From: an uncultured Alcaligenaceae bacterium
GTDB taxonomy: Bacteria > Pseudomonadota > Gammaproteobacteria > Burkholderiales > Burkholderiaceae_B
DNA length: 64,000 nt
NCBI GenBank assembly: GCA_937908115.1
Contig: CALEQZ010000041.1
Location: 88,656 to 152,655 of the forward strand
Direction of reading: 5' to 3'
Shown: positions 51,011-58,679 of the stretch, one piece after another
How positions within the stretch are numbered: the first letter of the stretch is position 1
How the letters are laid out: the number at the start of each line of letters is the position of its first letter
The notes under the pieces: generated by a model
What the model was told of the DNA's origin: nothing
What the model saw: only the letters and a program-made list of their open reading frames with translations
Databases searched by the model: none
Made by a program: the position numbers and the translations under genes

Positions 51011-51849
51011 ATGCCCGCAGCGCTTCGATCCTGCACATCTCCGACACGCATTTCGGCACGCAATGGCCGGCCGTCGTCGATGCGTTGGTGGCACTGGCGC
51101 ACAGCCTGGCGCCGGACCTGGTGGTGCTGGGCGGCGACGTCACGCAGCGCGCGCGCCGTGCGCAGTTCCGCGCCGCCGTGGATTTCCTCCGGCGCCTGCC
51201 GGCGCCGGTGCTGGCGGTGCCGGGCAACCACGACATCCCCTTGTTCGACTTGTGGTCGCGCTGCCTGCGTCCCTACGGCAACTTCCGCCAGGCCCTCGGC
51301 CCCAACCTGCAGCCCAGCTTCGCAACTCCACGCCTGCTGGTGCTGGGGGTCAACTCGACGCGGCCGGCGCGCCACAAAGACGGCGAGCTTTCGGATGCGC
51401 AGGTGCGCGGCGTGGCCAGGCGCCTGCGCGCGGCAGACCCGGCGCAGCTGCGTGTCGTCGTGCTGCACCATCCCATGCGGTCGGTGACGCTGCAAGATAC
51501 CGCCAACCTCGTCAAAGGTCACGAGCAGGCTGCCCGCCTGTGGGCGGCGTCCGGGGCGGACCTGGTGCTGGGCGGGCACATCCATCTGCCATACATCGTG
51601 CCGCTGCATCCGGATGCCGCGCGCCGAGCGTGGGCGGTGCAGGCCGGCACGGCCGTCTCGCATCGGCTGCGAGCGGGGGTCCCCAACTCGGTCAACCACA
51701 TCGTCTACCCGCCCGAAGGCGGTTGCTGCGTCGTCGAGCAATGGGACTGCGCCGCGCCCGGACAGGCATTTGCGCGCGCCTGCAGCGTGCGGCTGGACCT
51801 GGATCGCTTGCCGGTAGACCCGGAACCTGCGTCGATGCGGCAAGGGTAG
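51007..51849 (+). CDS. Calcineurin-like metallophosphoesterase
   Basis: This 280-residue phosphoesterase has all the dimetal motifs: ILHISDTHFG, DLVVLGGDVTQRA, AVPGNHDIP, VVVLHHPM and LVLGGHIHLPY. This pattern is typical of cAMP phosphodiesterase CpdA-like and UDP-DAG hydrolase-like enzymes that act on phosphodiesters or pyrophosphates. It lies between a lipid kinase and a PAP2 phosphatase, which favours a phospholipid or lipid-pyrophosphate substrate. Confidence 0.92.
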   Translation: MNARSASILHISDTHFGTQWPAVVDALVALAHSLAPDLVVLGGDVTQRARRAQFRAAVDFLRRLPAPVLAVPGNHDIPLFDLWSRCLRPYGNFRQALGPNLQPSFATPRLLVLGVNSTRPARHKDGELSDAQVRGVARRLRAADPAQLRVVVLHHPMRSVTLQDTANLVKGHEQAARLWAASGADLVLGGHIHLPYIVPLHPDAARRAWAVQAGTAVSHRLRAGVPNSVNHIVYPPEGGCCVVEQWDCAAPGQAFARACSVRLDLDRLPVDPEPASMRQG

Positions 51850-51852
51850 GGC

Positions 51853-52362
51853 ATGCAGGCGCTTGTGCACGCGCTGGCCGCGCATCCCCTTGCCGCGTTG
51901 GTGCCGATGATCGTGGCGGCATGGCTGGTTGCCGGGGTTGCCTGGGCCGTTGCGCGGCGCGGGCACGTCCGCCTGGCCCTGCTATGGGCGCTTGCCACCG
52001 CGGGCGGCGGCAGCCTCAACACATTGATCAAGCACGCCTTTGCCCGCGTGCGGCCGGACGCGCTGCACGGCTATGCCTATGCGGATGGTTTCAGCTTTCC
52101 CAGCGGGCACGCCGCAGGCGCGATGGCCGTCTACGGCATGCTCGGCTACCTGGCGCTGCGCCTGTCGCCGCCGCGCTGGCACTGGCCCGCGCTGCTGGCC
52201 GCATCCGCCATCATCGCCACGGTAGGCTGGAGCCGTGTGGCGCTGCAGGTCCATTACGCCAGCGACGTCCTTGCCGCTTGGGGCGCTACGGGCGCGTGGC
52301 TGGCCGGCTGTGTCGGCTTGGGCGGCCAATGCTGCCGCCCCGCACCTCGGGTAATCCCTTAG
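51853..52362 (+). CDS. PAP2-family membrane phosphatase
   Basis: This 169-residue integral membrane phosphatase has about five hydrophobic helices. All three catalytic motifs are present: KHAFARVRP (K-x6-R-P), PSGHAAG and SRVALQVHYASD (S-R-x5-H-x3-D). Such enzymes remove phosphate from phosphatidate, undecaprenyl pyrophosphate or related lipids at the periplasmic face. It starts 3 bp after the metallophosphoesterase stop. The kinase/phosphoesterase/phosphatase order suggests one lipid-phosphate turnover unit. Confidence 0.9.
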   Translation: MQALVHALAAHPLAALVPMIVAAWLVAGVAWAVARRGHVRLALLWALATAGGGSLNTLIKHAFARVRPDALHGYAYADGFSFPSGHAAGAMAVYGMLGYLALRLSPPRWHWPALLAASAIIATVGWSRVALQVHYASDVLAAWGATGAWLAGCVGLGGQCCRPAPRVIP

Positions 52363-52563
52363 CTGTGGCGGCGATGCCGCAAGGCTTGTTGCTTATAGCC
52401 AACACTGCCACCAAGCCTGGGCGGTTTTCCGGACGAGAGCATAGCCACGCCCTCGGATTTTTGATGCAATAACGTCAACTTCCCTTCGCGGAGTTAGGAG
52501 GGGCGGCGGAACAGGATGCTGGGTTTTGCTGCTCTGTCACTCAAATCATCGGAGATTTCTTAA

Positions 52564-53655
52564 ATGAAAAAGACTCTGCTCGCTGCCGCTCTGCTGGCTG
52601 GCTTTGCCGGCGCTGCTCAGGCAGAAACGTCGGTGACGCTGTACGGCATCATCGATACCGGTATCGGCTACAACAAGGTTGACGTCCCGGGCTACGACCA
52701 CAGCCGCGTTGGCATGATCAATGGCGTGCAAAGCGGTTCCCGCTGGGGTCTGCGCGGCACCGAAGATCTGGGTGACGGTCTGCGCGCCGTCTTCACGCTG
52801 GAAAGCGGCTTCGATTCGTCCGACGGTGACCAGGCCCAAGGCGGCCGCCTGTTCGGTCGTCAGGCCACCATCGGTCTGGCCAGCGACTCCTGGGGTCAAC
52901 TGGACTTCGGTCGTCAAACCAACATCGCCTCCAAGTACTTCAGCTCCATCGATCCGTTCGGCGCCGGCTTCGGCCAGGCCAACATCGGCGTGGGCATGAG
53001 TGCTGCCAACACCTTCCGCATCGACAACATGGTCCTGTACCAGACCCCGTCGTTCAGCGGCTTCCAGTTCGGTGTCGGTTACTCCTTCTCGGCTGATCAG
53101 CAGAACAGCTTCGAGACCGCCGACAACGTGCGCGCCATCACCGCCGGTCTGCGCTACGCCAACGGTCCTCTGAACGTGGCCCTGGCTTTCGACCAGCTCA
53201 AGAACATCCATTCGCTGGATGACGACGCCACGCCGCGTCAATACACGATCGGCGGCTCCTACGACTTCGAAGTCGTGAAGCTGGCTCTGGCCTACGCCCG
53301 TACGGAAGACGGCTGGTTCCAAGGCCCGACGGTCGTCGGTGCAGGTTCTTCCCCCCTCGGTGGTCTGGGAAGCCGCGCGTTTGCTGACGACTTCCGCGCC
53401 AACTCCTACATGGTCGGCCTGACCGCCCCGATCGGCGGCGCCAGCCGCCTGTTCGGTTCGTGGCAGATGATCGATCCCAAGAACGACAACCTGACCGGCG
53501 ACGACGAGAAGATGAACGTCTTCAGCCTGGGCTACACCTACGACCTGTCCAAGCGTACCAACCTGTACGCCTTCGGTTCGTATGCCAAGAACTTTGCCTT
53601 CATCGACGACGCCAAGAGCACGTCCGTCGGCGTCGGCATCCGTCACCGCTTCTAA
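52564..53655 (+). CDS. General outer-membrane porin
   Basis: This 363-residue protein has signal peptide MKKTLLAAALLAGFAGAAQA, then the Gram-negative porin start ETSVTLYGIIDTGIGY. The C-terminal segment ends with KSTSVGVGIRHRF, the terminal Phe recognised by the BAM complex. Its alternating pattern fits a 16-strand beta-barrel. Its codons are strikingly rich in T- and C-ending preferred forms (CGT, GGT, CTG) compared with neighbours, as expected for a very abundant protein. This location before nuoA matches Bordetella. It ends in a strong terminator. Confidence 0.93.
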   Translation: MKKTLLAAALLAGFAGAAQAETSVTLYGIIDTGIGYNKVDVPGYDHSRVGMINGVQSGSRWGLRGTEDLGDGLRAVFTLESGFDSSDGDQAQGGRLFGRQATIGLASDSWGQLDFGRQTNIASKYFSSIDPFGAGFGQANIGVGMSAANTFRIDNMVLYQTPSFSGFQFGVGYSFSADQQNSFETADNVRAITAGLRYANGPLNVALAFDQLKNIHSLDDDATPRQYTIGGSYDFEVVKLALAYARTEDGWFQGPTVVGAGSSPLGGLGSRAFADDFRANSYMVGLTAPIGGASRLFGSWQMIDPKNDNLTGDDEKMNVFSLGYTYDLSKRTNLYAFGSYAKNFAFIDDAKSTSVGVGIRHRF

Positions 53656-53732
53656 TCCCGTGCGCGGCACATCCGTGCCGCTGCGGGCCGGTCCTTCGGC
53701 CTTGGCTTGAGGGGCCGGAAAGCGCAAGACGT

Positions 53733-53758
53733 GCAGGCCCGCGCTTGCCGCGGGCCTG
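53733..53758 (+). repeat. GC-rich hairpin after the porin gene
   Basis: CAGGCCCGCG and CGCGGGCCTG are perfect complements around CTTGC, just upstream of the T-run terminator. It may protect the porin mRNA 3' end. Confidence 0.6.
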
Positions 53759-53760
53759 TG

Positions 53761-53789
53761 AAAGCCACCCCTTGTGGGTGGCTTTTTTT
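53761..53789 (+). terminator. Strong Rho-independent terminator of the porin gene
   Basis: AAAGCCACCC pairs with GGGTGGCTTT around CTTGT, followed by a run of T. With the hairpin just before, this 311-bp gap between porin and nuoA holds the porin 3' end and the nuo promoter region; no gene was seen. Confidence 0.92.
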
Positions 53790-53926
53790 CGCCTTCCGGG
53801 GCGCGTTTCGGCGCGGCCGGCGCGCGTGCTACGCTATGCCTGACGCATGGCGGCGACGCTGACTGCCAGCCCCTCGCGAGGATCGTACAGCTCGCAACAG
53901 GGTTCAGCCGGACGTAACCACTGGAA

Positions 53927-53935
53927 TGCTACAAT
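53927..53935 (+). promoter_or_regulatory. Candidate extended -10 promoter of the nuo operon
   Basis: TGCTACAAT contains the TGn extension and TACAAT -10 hexamer, 31 bases before nuoA. No good -35 hexamer is seen at the usual distance, typical of extended -10 promoters. The strong terminator just upstream supports an independent nuo promoter here. Confidence 0.5.
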
Positions 53936-53966
53936 CCAAAGGTTTATGTACGGGCCGGATGTTTAG

Positions 53967-54326
53967 ATGAACCTGCAACAGTACTTCCCCGTCCTGCTTT
54001 TCATCGTGGTGGCCACCCTGATCGGGTTTGCGCTCATTACCGCAGGCAGCTTGCTGGGCCCGCGCAGGCCCGATCCGGAAAAGCTCTCTCCGTACGAATG
54101 CGGCTTCGATGCCTTCGAAGATTCCCGCATGAAGTTCGACGTGCGCTATTACCTCGTCGCCATCCTGTTCATTCTGTTCGACCTCGAAATCGCCTTCCTG
54201 TTCCCGTGGGCCATCGCCAACGGTACGGTGGGCATGGTCGGCTTCTGGACGGTCATGGTCTTTCTGGCCGTGCTGACCGTCGGCTTCATCTACGAATGGA
54301 AAAAGGGCGCCCTGGACTGGGAGTGA
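53967..54326 (+). CDS. nuoA: NADH-quinone oxidoreductase subunit A
   Basis: This 119-residue membrane subunit of complex I has three hydrophobic helices. The conserved middle loop is KLSPYECGFDAFEDSRMKFD, followed by VRYYLVAILFILFDLEIAFL. It belongs to the membrane arm near the quinone-binding region. It begins the nuo operon, whose gene order nuoA-B-C-D-E-F-G-H-I-J-K-L, with separate nuoC and nuoD, is standard for this group. Confidence 0.97.
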   Translation: MNLQQYFPVLLFIVVATLIGFALITAGSLLGPRRPDPEKLSPYECGFDAFEDSRMKFDVRYYLVAILFILFDLEIAFLFPWAIANGTVGMVGFWTVMVFLAVLTVGFIYEWKKGALDWE

Positions 54327-54352
54327 TCCCGCCGGCGACCTGAGAGACCAAC

Positions 54353-54829
54353 ATGGCAATAGACGGCATTCTCAAGCAGGGTTTCATCACCACCAGTGCC
54401 GACAAGTTCATCAACTGGGCCAAGACGGGCTCGATGTGGCCCATGACCTTCGGGCTGGCCTGTTGCGCGGTCGAGATGATGCACGCCGGCGCGGCGCGCT
54501 ATGACCTGGACCAGTTCGGCATCATCTTCCGTCCCAGCCCGCGCCAGTCGGACCTGATGATCGTGGCGGGAACCCTCTGCAACAAGATGGCCCCGGCGCT
54601 GCGCAAGGTCTACGACCAGATGCCCGAGCCGCGCTGGGTGGTTTCCATGGGGTCGTGCGCCAACGGCGGCGGCTATTACCACTATTCGTATTCCGTGGTG
54701 CGCGGCTGCGACCGGATCGTGCCGGTGGACGTGTACGTGCCCGGCTGTCCGCCCACGGCCGAGGCGCTGGTCTACGGCTTGCTGCAGATGCAGAACAAGA
54801 TCCGCCTGACCAACACCATCGCCCGTTGA
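54353..54829 (+). CDS. nuoB: NADH-quinone oxidoreductase subunit B
   Basis: This 158-residue peripheral subunit carries the terminal [4Fe-4S] cluster N2 that reduces quinone. Cluster cysteines are visible in FGLACCAVEMM, MGSCANGGG and VYVPGCPPTAEA. It has no transit or membrane segment. It starts 26 bp after nuoA. Confidence 0.97.
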   Translation: MAIDGILKQGFITTSADKFINWAKTGSMWPMTFGLACCAVEMMHAGAARYDLDQFGIIFRPSPRQSDLMIVAGTLCNKMAPALRKVYDQMPEPRWVVSMGSCANGGGYYHYSYSVVRGCDRIVPVDVYVPGCPPTAEALVYGLLQMQNKIRLTNTIAR

Positions 54830-54887
54830 TCCCGGCCGCCGGGCCGGCCGCCTTGGGTGCGGTCGGTTCTCTCTGAGCATCGAAACT

Positions 54888-55511
54888 ATGACCAGGCTAG
54901 AGACCCTGAAAACCAATCTGCGCGCCGCGTTGGGCGAATCGATCGCCCTGGCCGAGGCGTTGGGCGAGCTGACGCTGGAAGTGCCGGCTGACCAATGGTC
55001 GTCGATTTGTCTGCGCCTGCGCGACGACGCGGGGCTGCGCTTCGAGACGTGCATCGACCTGTGCGGGGTGGACTACCTGACCTACGGGCAGGGCAAGGAA
55101 TCGGTCGACCAGGCTGCCGGGCGCAAGGCGTTTCCGGCGCGCTTCGCGGTGGTGGTGCAGTTGCTGTCGATCACCCACAACTGGCGCCTGCGCGTGCGCA
55201 CCTGGGTACCCAACGATGAGTTTCCGGTCCTGGCGTCGCTGGTCGATGTATGGCCGTCGGTGGGCTGGTACGAGCGCGAGGCCTTCGACCTGTTCGGCAT
55301 CGTCTTCGAAGGCCATCCGGACCTGCGCCGCATCCTGACCGACTATGGCTTCATCGGTCATCCGTTCCGCAAGGACTTCCCGCTGTCGGGCAACGTCGAG
55401 ATGCGCTACGACCCCGAGCAAAAGCGCGTGATCTACCAGCCCGTGACGATCGAGCCGCGCGAGATCACCCCGCGCGTCATCCGCGAAGAGGGCTACGGGA
55501 TAGGGCGCTGA
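54888..55511 (+). CDS. nuoC: NADH-quinone oxidoreductase subunit C
   Basis: This 207-residue subunit of the connecting part of complex I has the 30-kDa-subunit signature EREAFDLFGIVFEGHPDLRR at about residues 128-147. It is separate from NuoD, unlike the E. coli NuoCD fusion. There is a 4-bp gap to nuoD, suggesting coupled translation. Confidence 0.96.
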   Translation: MTRLETLKTNLRAALGESIALAEALGELTLEVPADQWSSICLRLRDDAGLRFETCIDLCGVDYLTYGQGKESVDQAAGRKAFPARFAVVVQLLSITHNWRLRVRTWVPNDEFPVLASLVDVWPSVGWYEREAFDLFGIVFEGHPDLRRILTDYGFIGHPFRKDFPLSGNVEMRYDPEQKRVIYQPVTIEPREITPRVIREEGYGIGR

Positions 55512-55515
55512 CATC

Positions 55516-56772
55516 ATGGCTGAAATCAAGAACTACACCCTGAACTTCGGTCCGCAGCACCCGGCTGCGCACGGCGTGCTGCGCCTGGTGCTGGAGCTCG
55601 ACGGCGAGGTCATCCAGCGCGCCGACCCGCACATCGGGCTGCTGCACCGCGCCACCGAAAAGCTGGCCGAGCACAAGACCTACATCCAGGCGCTGCCCTA
55701 CATGGATCGCCTGGACTACGTGTCCATGATGTGCAACGAGCACGCGTACGTCATGGCCATCGAAAAGCTGCTGGGCATCGAGCCGCCGCTGCGCGCGCAG
55801 TACATCCGGGTGATGTTCGACGAGATCACCCGCATCCTGAATCACCTGATGTCGATCGGCTCGCACGCGCTGGACGTGGGCGCGATGGCGGTGTTCCTGT
55901 ACGCCTTCCGCGAGCGTGAGGACCTGATGGACTGCTACGAGGCGGTTTCGGGCGCGCGCATGCACGCAGCCTACTACCGCCCGGGCGGCGTCTACCGCGA
56001 CCTGCCCGACACCATGCCGCAGTTCAGGGGCAACACCAAGTACCGCAGCGAGAAGGAAATCAAGGCCATCAACGAGGCCCGCTCGGGTTCGCTGCTGGAC
56101 TTCATCGAAGACTTCACCAACCGCTTCCCGGCTTGCGTGGACGAGTACGAGACGCTGCTGACCGACAACCGGATCTGGAAGCAGCGCCTGGTGGGCATCG
56201 GCGTGGTCGATCCCGAGCGCGCCAAGGCGCTGGGCTTTACCGGCCCGATGCTGCGCGGCTCGGGCGTGCCCTGGGACCTGCGCAAGACGCAGCCCTATGA
56301 GGTGTACGACCTGCTCGACTTCGACGTGCCGGTGGGCGTCAACGGCGACTGCTATGACCGTTACCTGGTGCGCATCGCCGAAATGCGCGAAAGCAACCGC
56401 ATCATCCGCCAGTGCGTGGAGTGGCTGCGCAACAATCCCGGCCCGGTCATGGTGGACAACCACAAGGTGGCGCCGCCCAAGCGCACGGCGATGAAGTCCA
56501 ACATGGAAGAGCTGATCCACCACTTCAAGCTCTTCTCCGAAGGCATCCGCGTGCCCGAGGGCGAGACCTATACCGCCGTCGAGCACCCCAAGGGCGAATT
56601 CGGCATCTACCTGGTGTCCGACGGCGCCAACAAGCCTTATCGCCTGAAGATCCGCGCGCCCGGTTTCGCCCACCTGCAATCGCTCGACGAAATGGCGCGC
56701 GGCCACATGATCGCCGACGCCGTGACCATCATCGGCACGCAGGACATCGTGTTCGGCGAGATCGACCGTTAG
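55516..56772 (+). CDS. nuoD: NADH-quinone oxidoreductase subunit D
   Basis: This 418-residue 49-kDa-type subunit shapes the quinone pocket next to cluster N2. The N-terminus has FGPQHPAAHGVLRLVLELDG, containing the conserved HPAAH histidines. The C-terminus ends DIVFGEIDR, the family's invariant tail. The length is typical. Confidence 0.97.
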   Translation: MAEIKNYTLNFGPQHPAAHGVLRLVLELDGEVIQRADPHIGLLHRATEKLAEHKTYIQALPYMDRLDYVSMMCNEHAYVMAIEKLLGIEPPLRAQYIRVMFDEITRILNHLMSIGSHALDVGAMAVFLYAFREREDLMDCYEAVSGARMHAAYYRPGGVYRDLPDTMPQFRGNTKYRSEKEIKAINEARSGSLLDFIEDFTNRFPACVDEYETLLTDNRIWKQRLVGIGVVDPERAKALGFTGPMLRGSGVPWDLRKTQPYEVYDLLDFDVPVGVNGDCYDRYLVRIAEMRESNRIIRQCVEWLRNNPGPVMVDNHKVAPPKRTAMKSNMEELIHHFKLFSEGIRVPEGETYTAVEHPKGEFGIYLVSDGANKPYRLKIRAPGFAHLQSLDEMARGHMIADAVTIIGTQDIVFGEIDR

Positions 56773-56805
56773 GACGGCCGCGCCAAGTCAACATCGGATT
56801 CCATC

Positions 56806-57303
56806 ATGCTGCTTTCCGAACAGGCCTATCAACGCATCGACCGGGAGCTGACCAAGTTCCCGGCCGATCAGAAGCAGTCCGCCATCATGGCGGCGCTTGC
56901 CATTGCCCAGGAAGAGAAGGGCTGGCTGGCCACCGAGATCATCGAGGACGTGGCCAATTACCTCGGCGTGCCGCCCATCGCGGTGCAGGAGGTCGCTACG
57001 TTCTACAACATGTTCGACGTCAAGCCCGTCGGCAAGTACAAGATATCGGTTTGCACCAACCTGCCCTGTGCCCTGCGTGACGGCGAGAAGGCCGCCGACC
57101 ATCTCAAGCGCAAGCTGGGCATCGAGTTCGGCGAGACGACCGCCGACGGCCTGTTCACCCTGGTCGAAGGCGAGTGCATGGGCGCCTGCGGCGACGCGCC
57201 GGTGCTGCTGGTCAACAACAAGACGATGTGCGTGCGCATGTCCGAGGACCGCCTGGATGCGCTGATCCAGGACATCCGTTCGCAGCAAGGAGAATCGGCA
57301 TGA
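56806..57303 (+). CDS. nuoE: NADH-quinone oxidoreductase subunit E
   Basis: This 165-residue thioredoxin-like subunit binds the [2Fe-2S] cluster N1a near the NADH site. Cluster cysteines are in VCTNLPCAL and EGECMGACGDAP. Its TGA overlaps the nuoF ATG (ATGA), fitting the two being made together. Confidence 0.97.
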   Translation: MLLSEQAYQRIDRELTKFPADQKQSAIMAALAIAQEEKGWLATEIIEDVANYLGVPPIAVQEVATFYNMFDVKPVGKYKISVCTNLPCALRDGEKAADHLKRKLGIEFGETTADGLFTLVEGECMGACGDAPVLLVNNKTMCVRMSEDRLDALIQDIRSQQGESA

Positions 57304-58664
57304 GCGCGCCCGAACTGCAACGCTTCGCCCAGGCGCTGGCGCCGGATCCCGGCAATGACCCGTCCCGGACGATGTGCCTGCATGGCCGCCACATCCAGCC
57401 CCAGATCATGGCTGGGCTGGACGGCAACAACTGGCGGCTGGCCGACTACGTCAAGCGCGGCGGCTACGAGGCCCTGCGCAAGGTGCTGACCTCGGGCATG
57501 AAGCCCGAAGACGTGATCGCCGAAGTCAAGGCTTCGGGCTTGCGCGGCCGCGGCGGCGCGGGCTTTCCGACCGGCCTGAAGTGGAGCTTCATGCCGCGCG
57601 CCTTTCCTGGGCAGAAGTACCTGGTGTGCAACTCCGACGAGGGCGAGCCCGGCACCTTCAAGGACCGCGACATCCTGCGCTTTAACCCGCACATCGTGAT
57701 AGAGGGCATGGCGATCGCCGCCTACGCGATGGGCATCAGCGTGGGCTACAACTACATCCACGGCGAGATCTTCGAGGTCTACGAGCGCTTCGAGGAGGCC
57801 CTCGAAGAGGCGCGCGCCGCGGGTTTCCTGGGCGAGAACATCCTGGGCTCGGGCTTCAGCTTCCAGCTGCATGCCTTCCACGGTTACGGCGCCTACATCT
57901 GCGGCGAGGAAACCGCGCTGCTCGAATCGCTCGAAGGCAAGAAGGGCCAGCCGCGCTTCAAGCCGCCGTTCCCGGCGAGCTTCGGCCTGTACGGCAAGCC
58001 CACCACGATCAACAACACCGAGACCTTCGCCGCGGTGCCCTGGATCATCCGCAACGGCGGCCAGGCCTACCTGGAGGTGGGCAAGCCCAACAATGGCGGC
58101 ACCAAGCTGTTTTCGGTGTCGGGCGACGTCGAGCGGCCGGGCAACTACGAGGTTCCGCTGGGCACGCCGTTTTCCAAGCTGCTGGAGCTGGCCGGCGGGG
58201 TGCGCGGCGGGCGCAAGCTCAAGGCGGTCATCCCCGGTGGTTCCAGCGCGCCGGTGATCCCGGGCGAGATCATGATGGACCTGACCATGGACTACGACGC
58301 CATTGCCAAGGCGGGCTCCATGCTGGGTTCGGGCGCGGTGATCGTCATGGACGAGACGCGCTGCATGGTCAAGTCGCTGCTGCGCCTGTCGTACTTCTAT
58401 TACGAGGAAAGCTGCGGCCAGTGCACGCCTTGCCGCGAAGGCACGGGCTGGCTCTACCGCATGGTCAACCGCATCGAGCACGGCCAGGGCCGTCCCGAAG
58501 ACCTGGAGCTGCTGGATTCGGTGGCGGGCAACATCATGGGCCGCACCATCTGCGCCCTGGGTGATGCCGCGGCGATGCCGGTGCGCGCCTTCCTCAAGCA
58601 TTATCGCGACGAATTCGTCCACCACATCGAGCACAAGCGCTGTGTGGTGCCGCAATATCTGTAA
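57300..58664 (+). CDS. nuoF: NADH-quinone oxidoreductase subunit F
   Basis: This 454-residue subunit oxidises NADH through FMN and passes electrons to cluster N3. The NADH/FMN loop is GLRGRGGAGFPTGLKW at about residues 80-95. The [4Fe-4S] site includes SCGQCTPCREGTGW and a distal Cys in GRTICALGDAA. The start at 57300 follows an AAGGAGA ribosome site inside nuoE. Confidence 0.97.
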   Translation: MSAPELQRFAQALAPDPGNDPSRTMCLHGRHIQPQIMAGLDGNNWRLADYVKRGGYEALRKVLTSGMKPEDVIAEVKASGLRGRGGAGFPTGLKWSFMPRAFPGQKYLVCNSDEGEPGTFKDRDILRFNPHIVIEGMAIAAYAMGISVGYNYIHGEIFEVYERFEEALEEARAAGFLGENILGSGFSFQLHAFHGYGAYICGEETALLESLEGKKGQPRFKPPFPASFGLYGKPTTINNTETFAAVPWIIRNGGQAYLEVGKPNNGGTKLFSVSGDVERPGNYEVPLGTPFSKLLELAGGVRGGRKLKAVIPGGSSAPVIPGEIMMDLTMDYDAIAKAGSMLGSGAVIVMDETRCMVKSLLRLSYFYYEESCGQCTPCREGTGWLYRMVNRIEHGQGRPEDLELLDSVAGNIMGRTICALGDAAAMPVRAFLKHYRDEFVHHIEHKRCVVPQYL

Positions 58665-58679
58665 GGCTAGGACAACACT

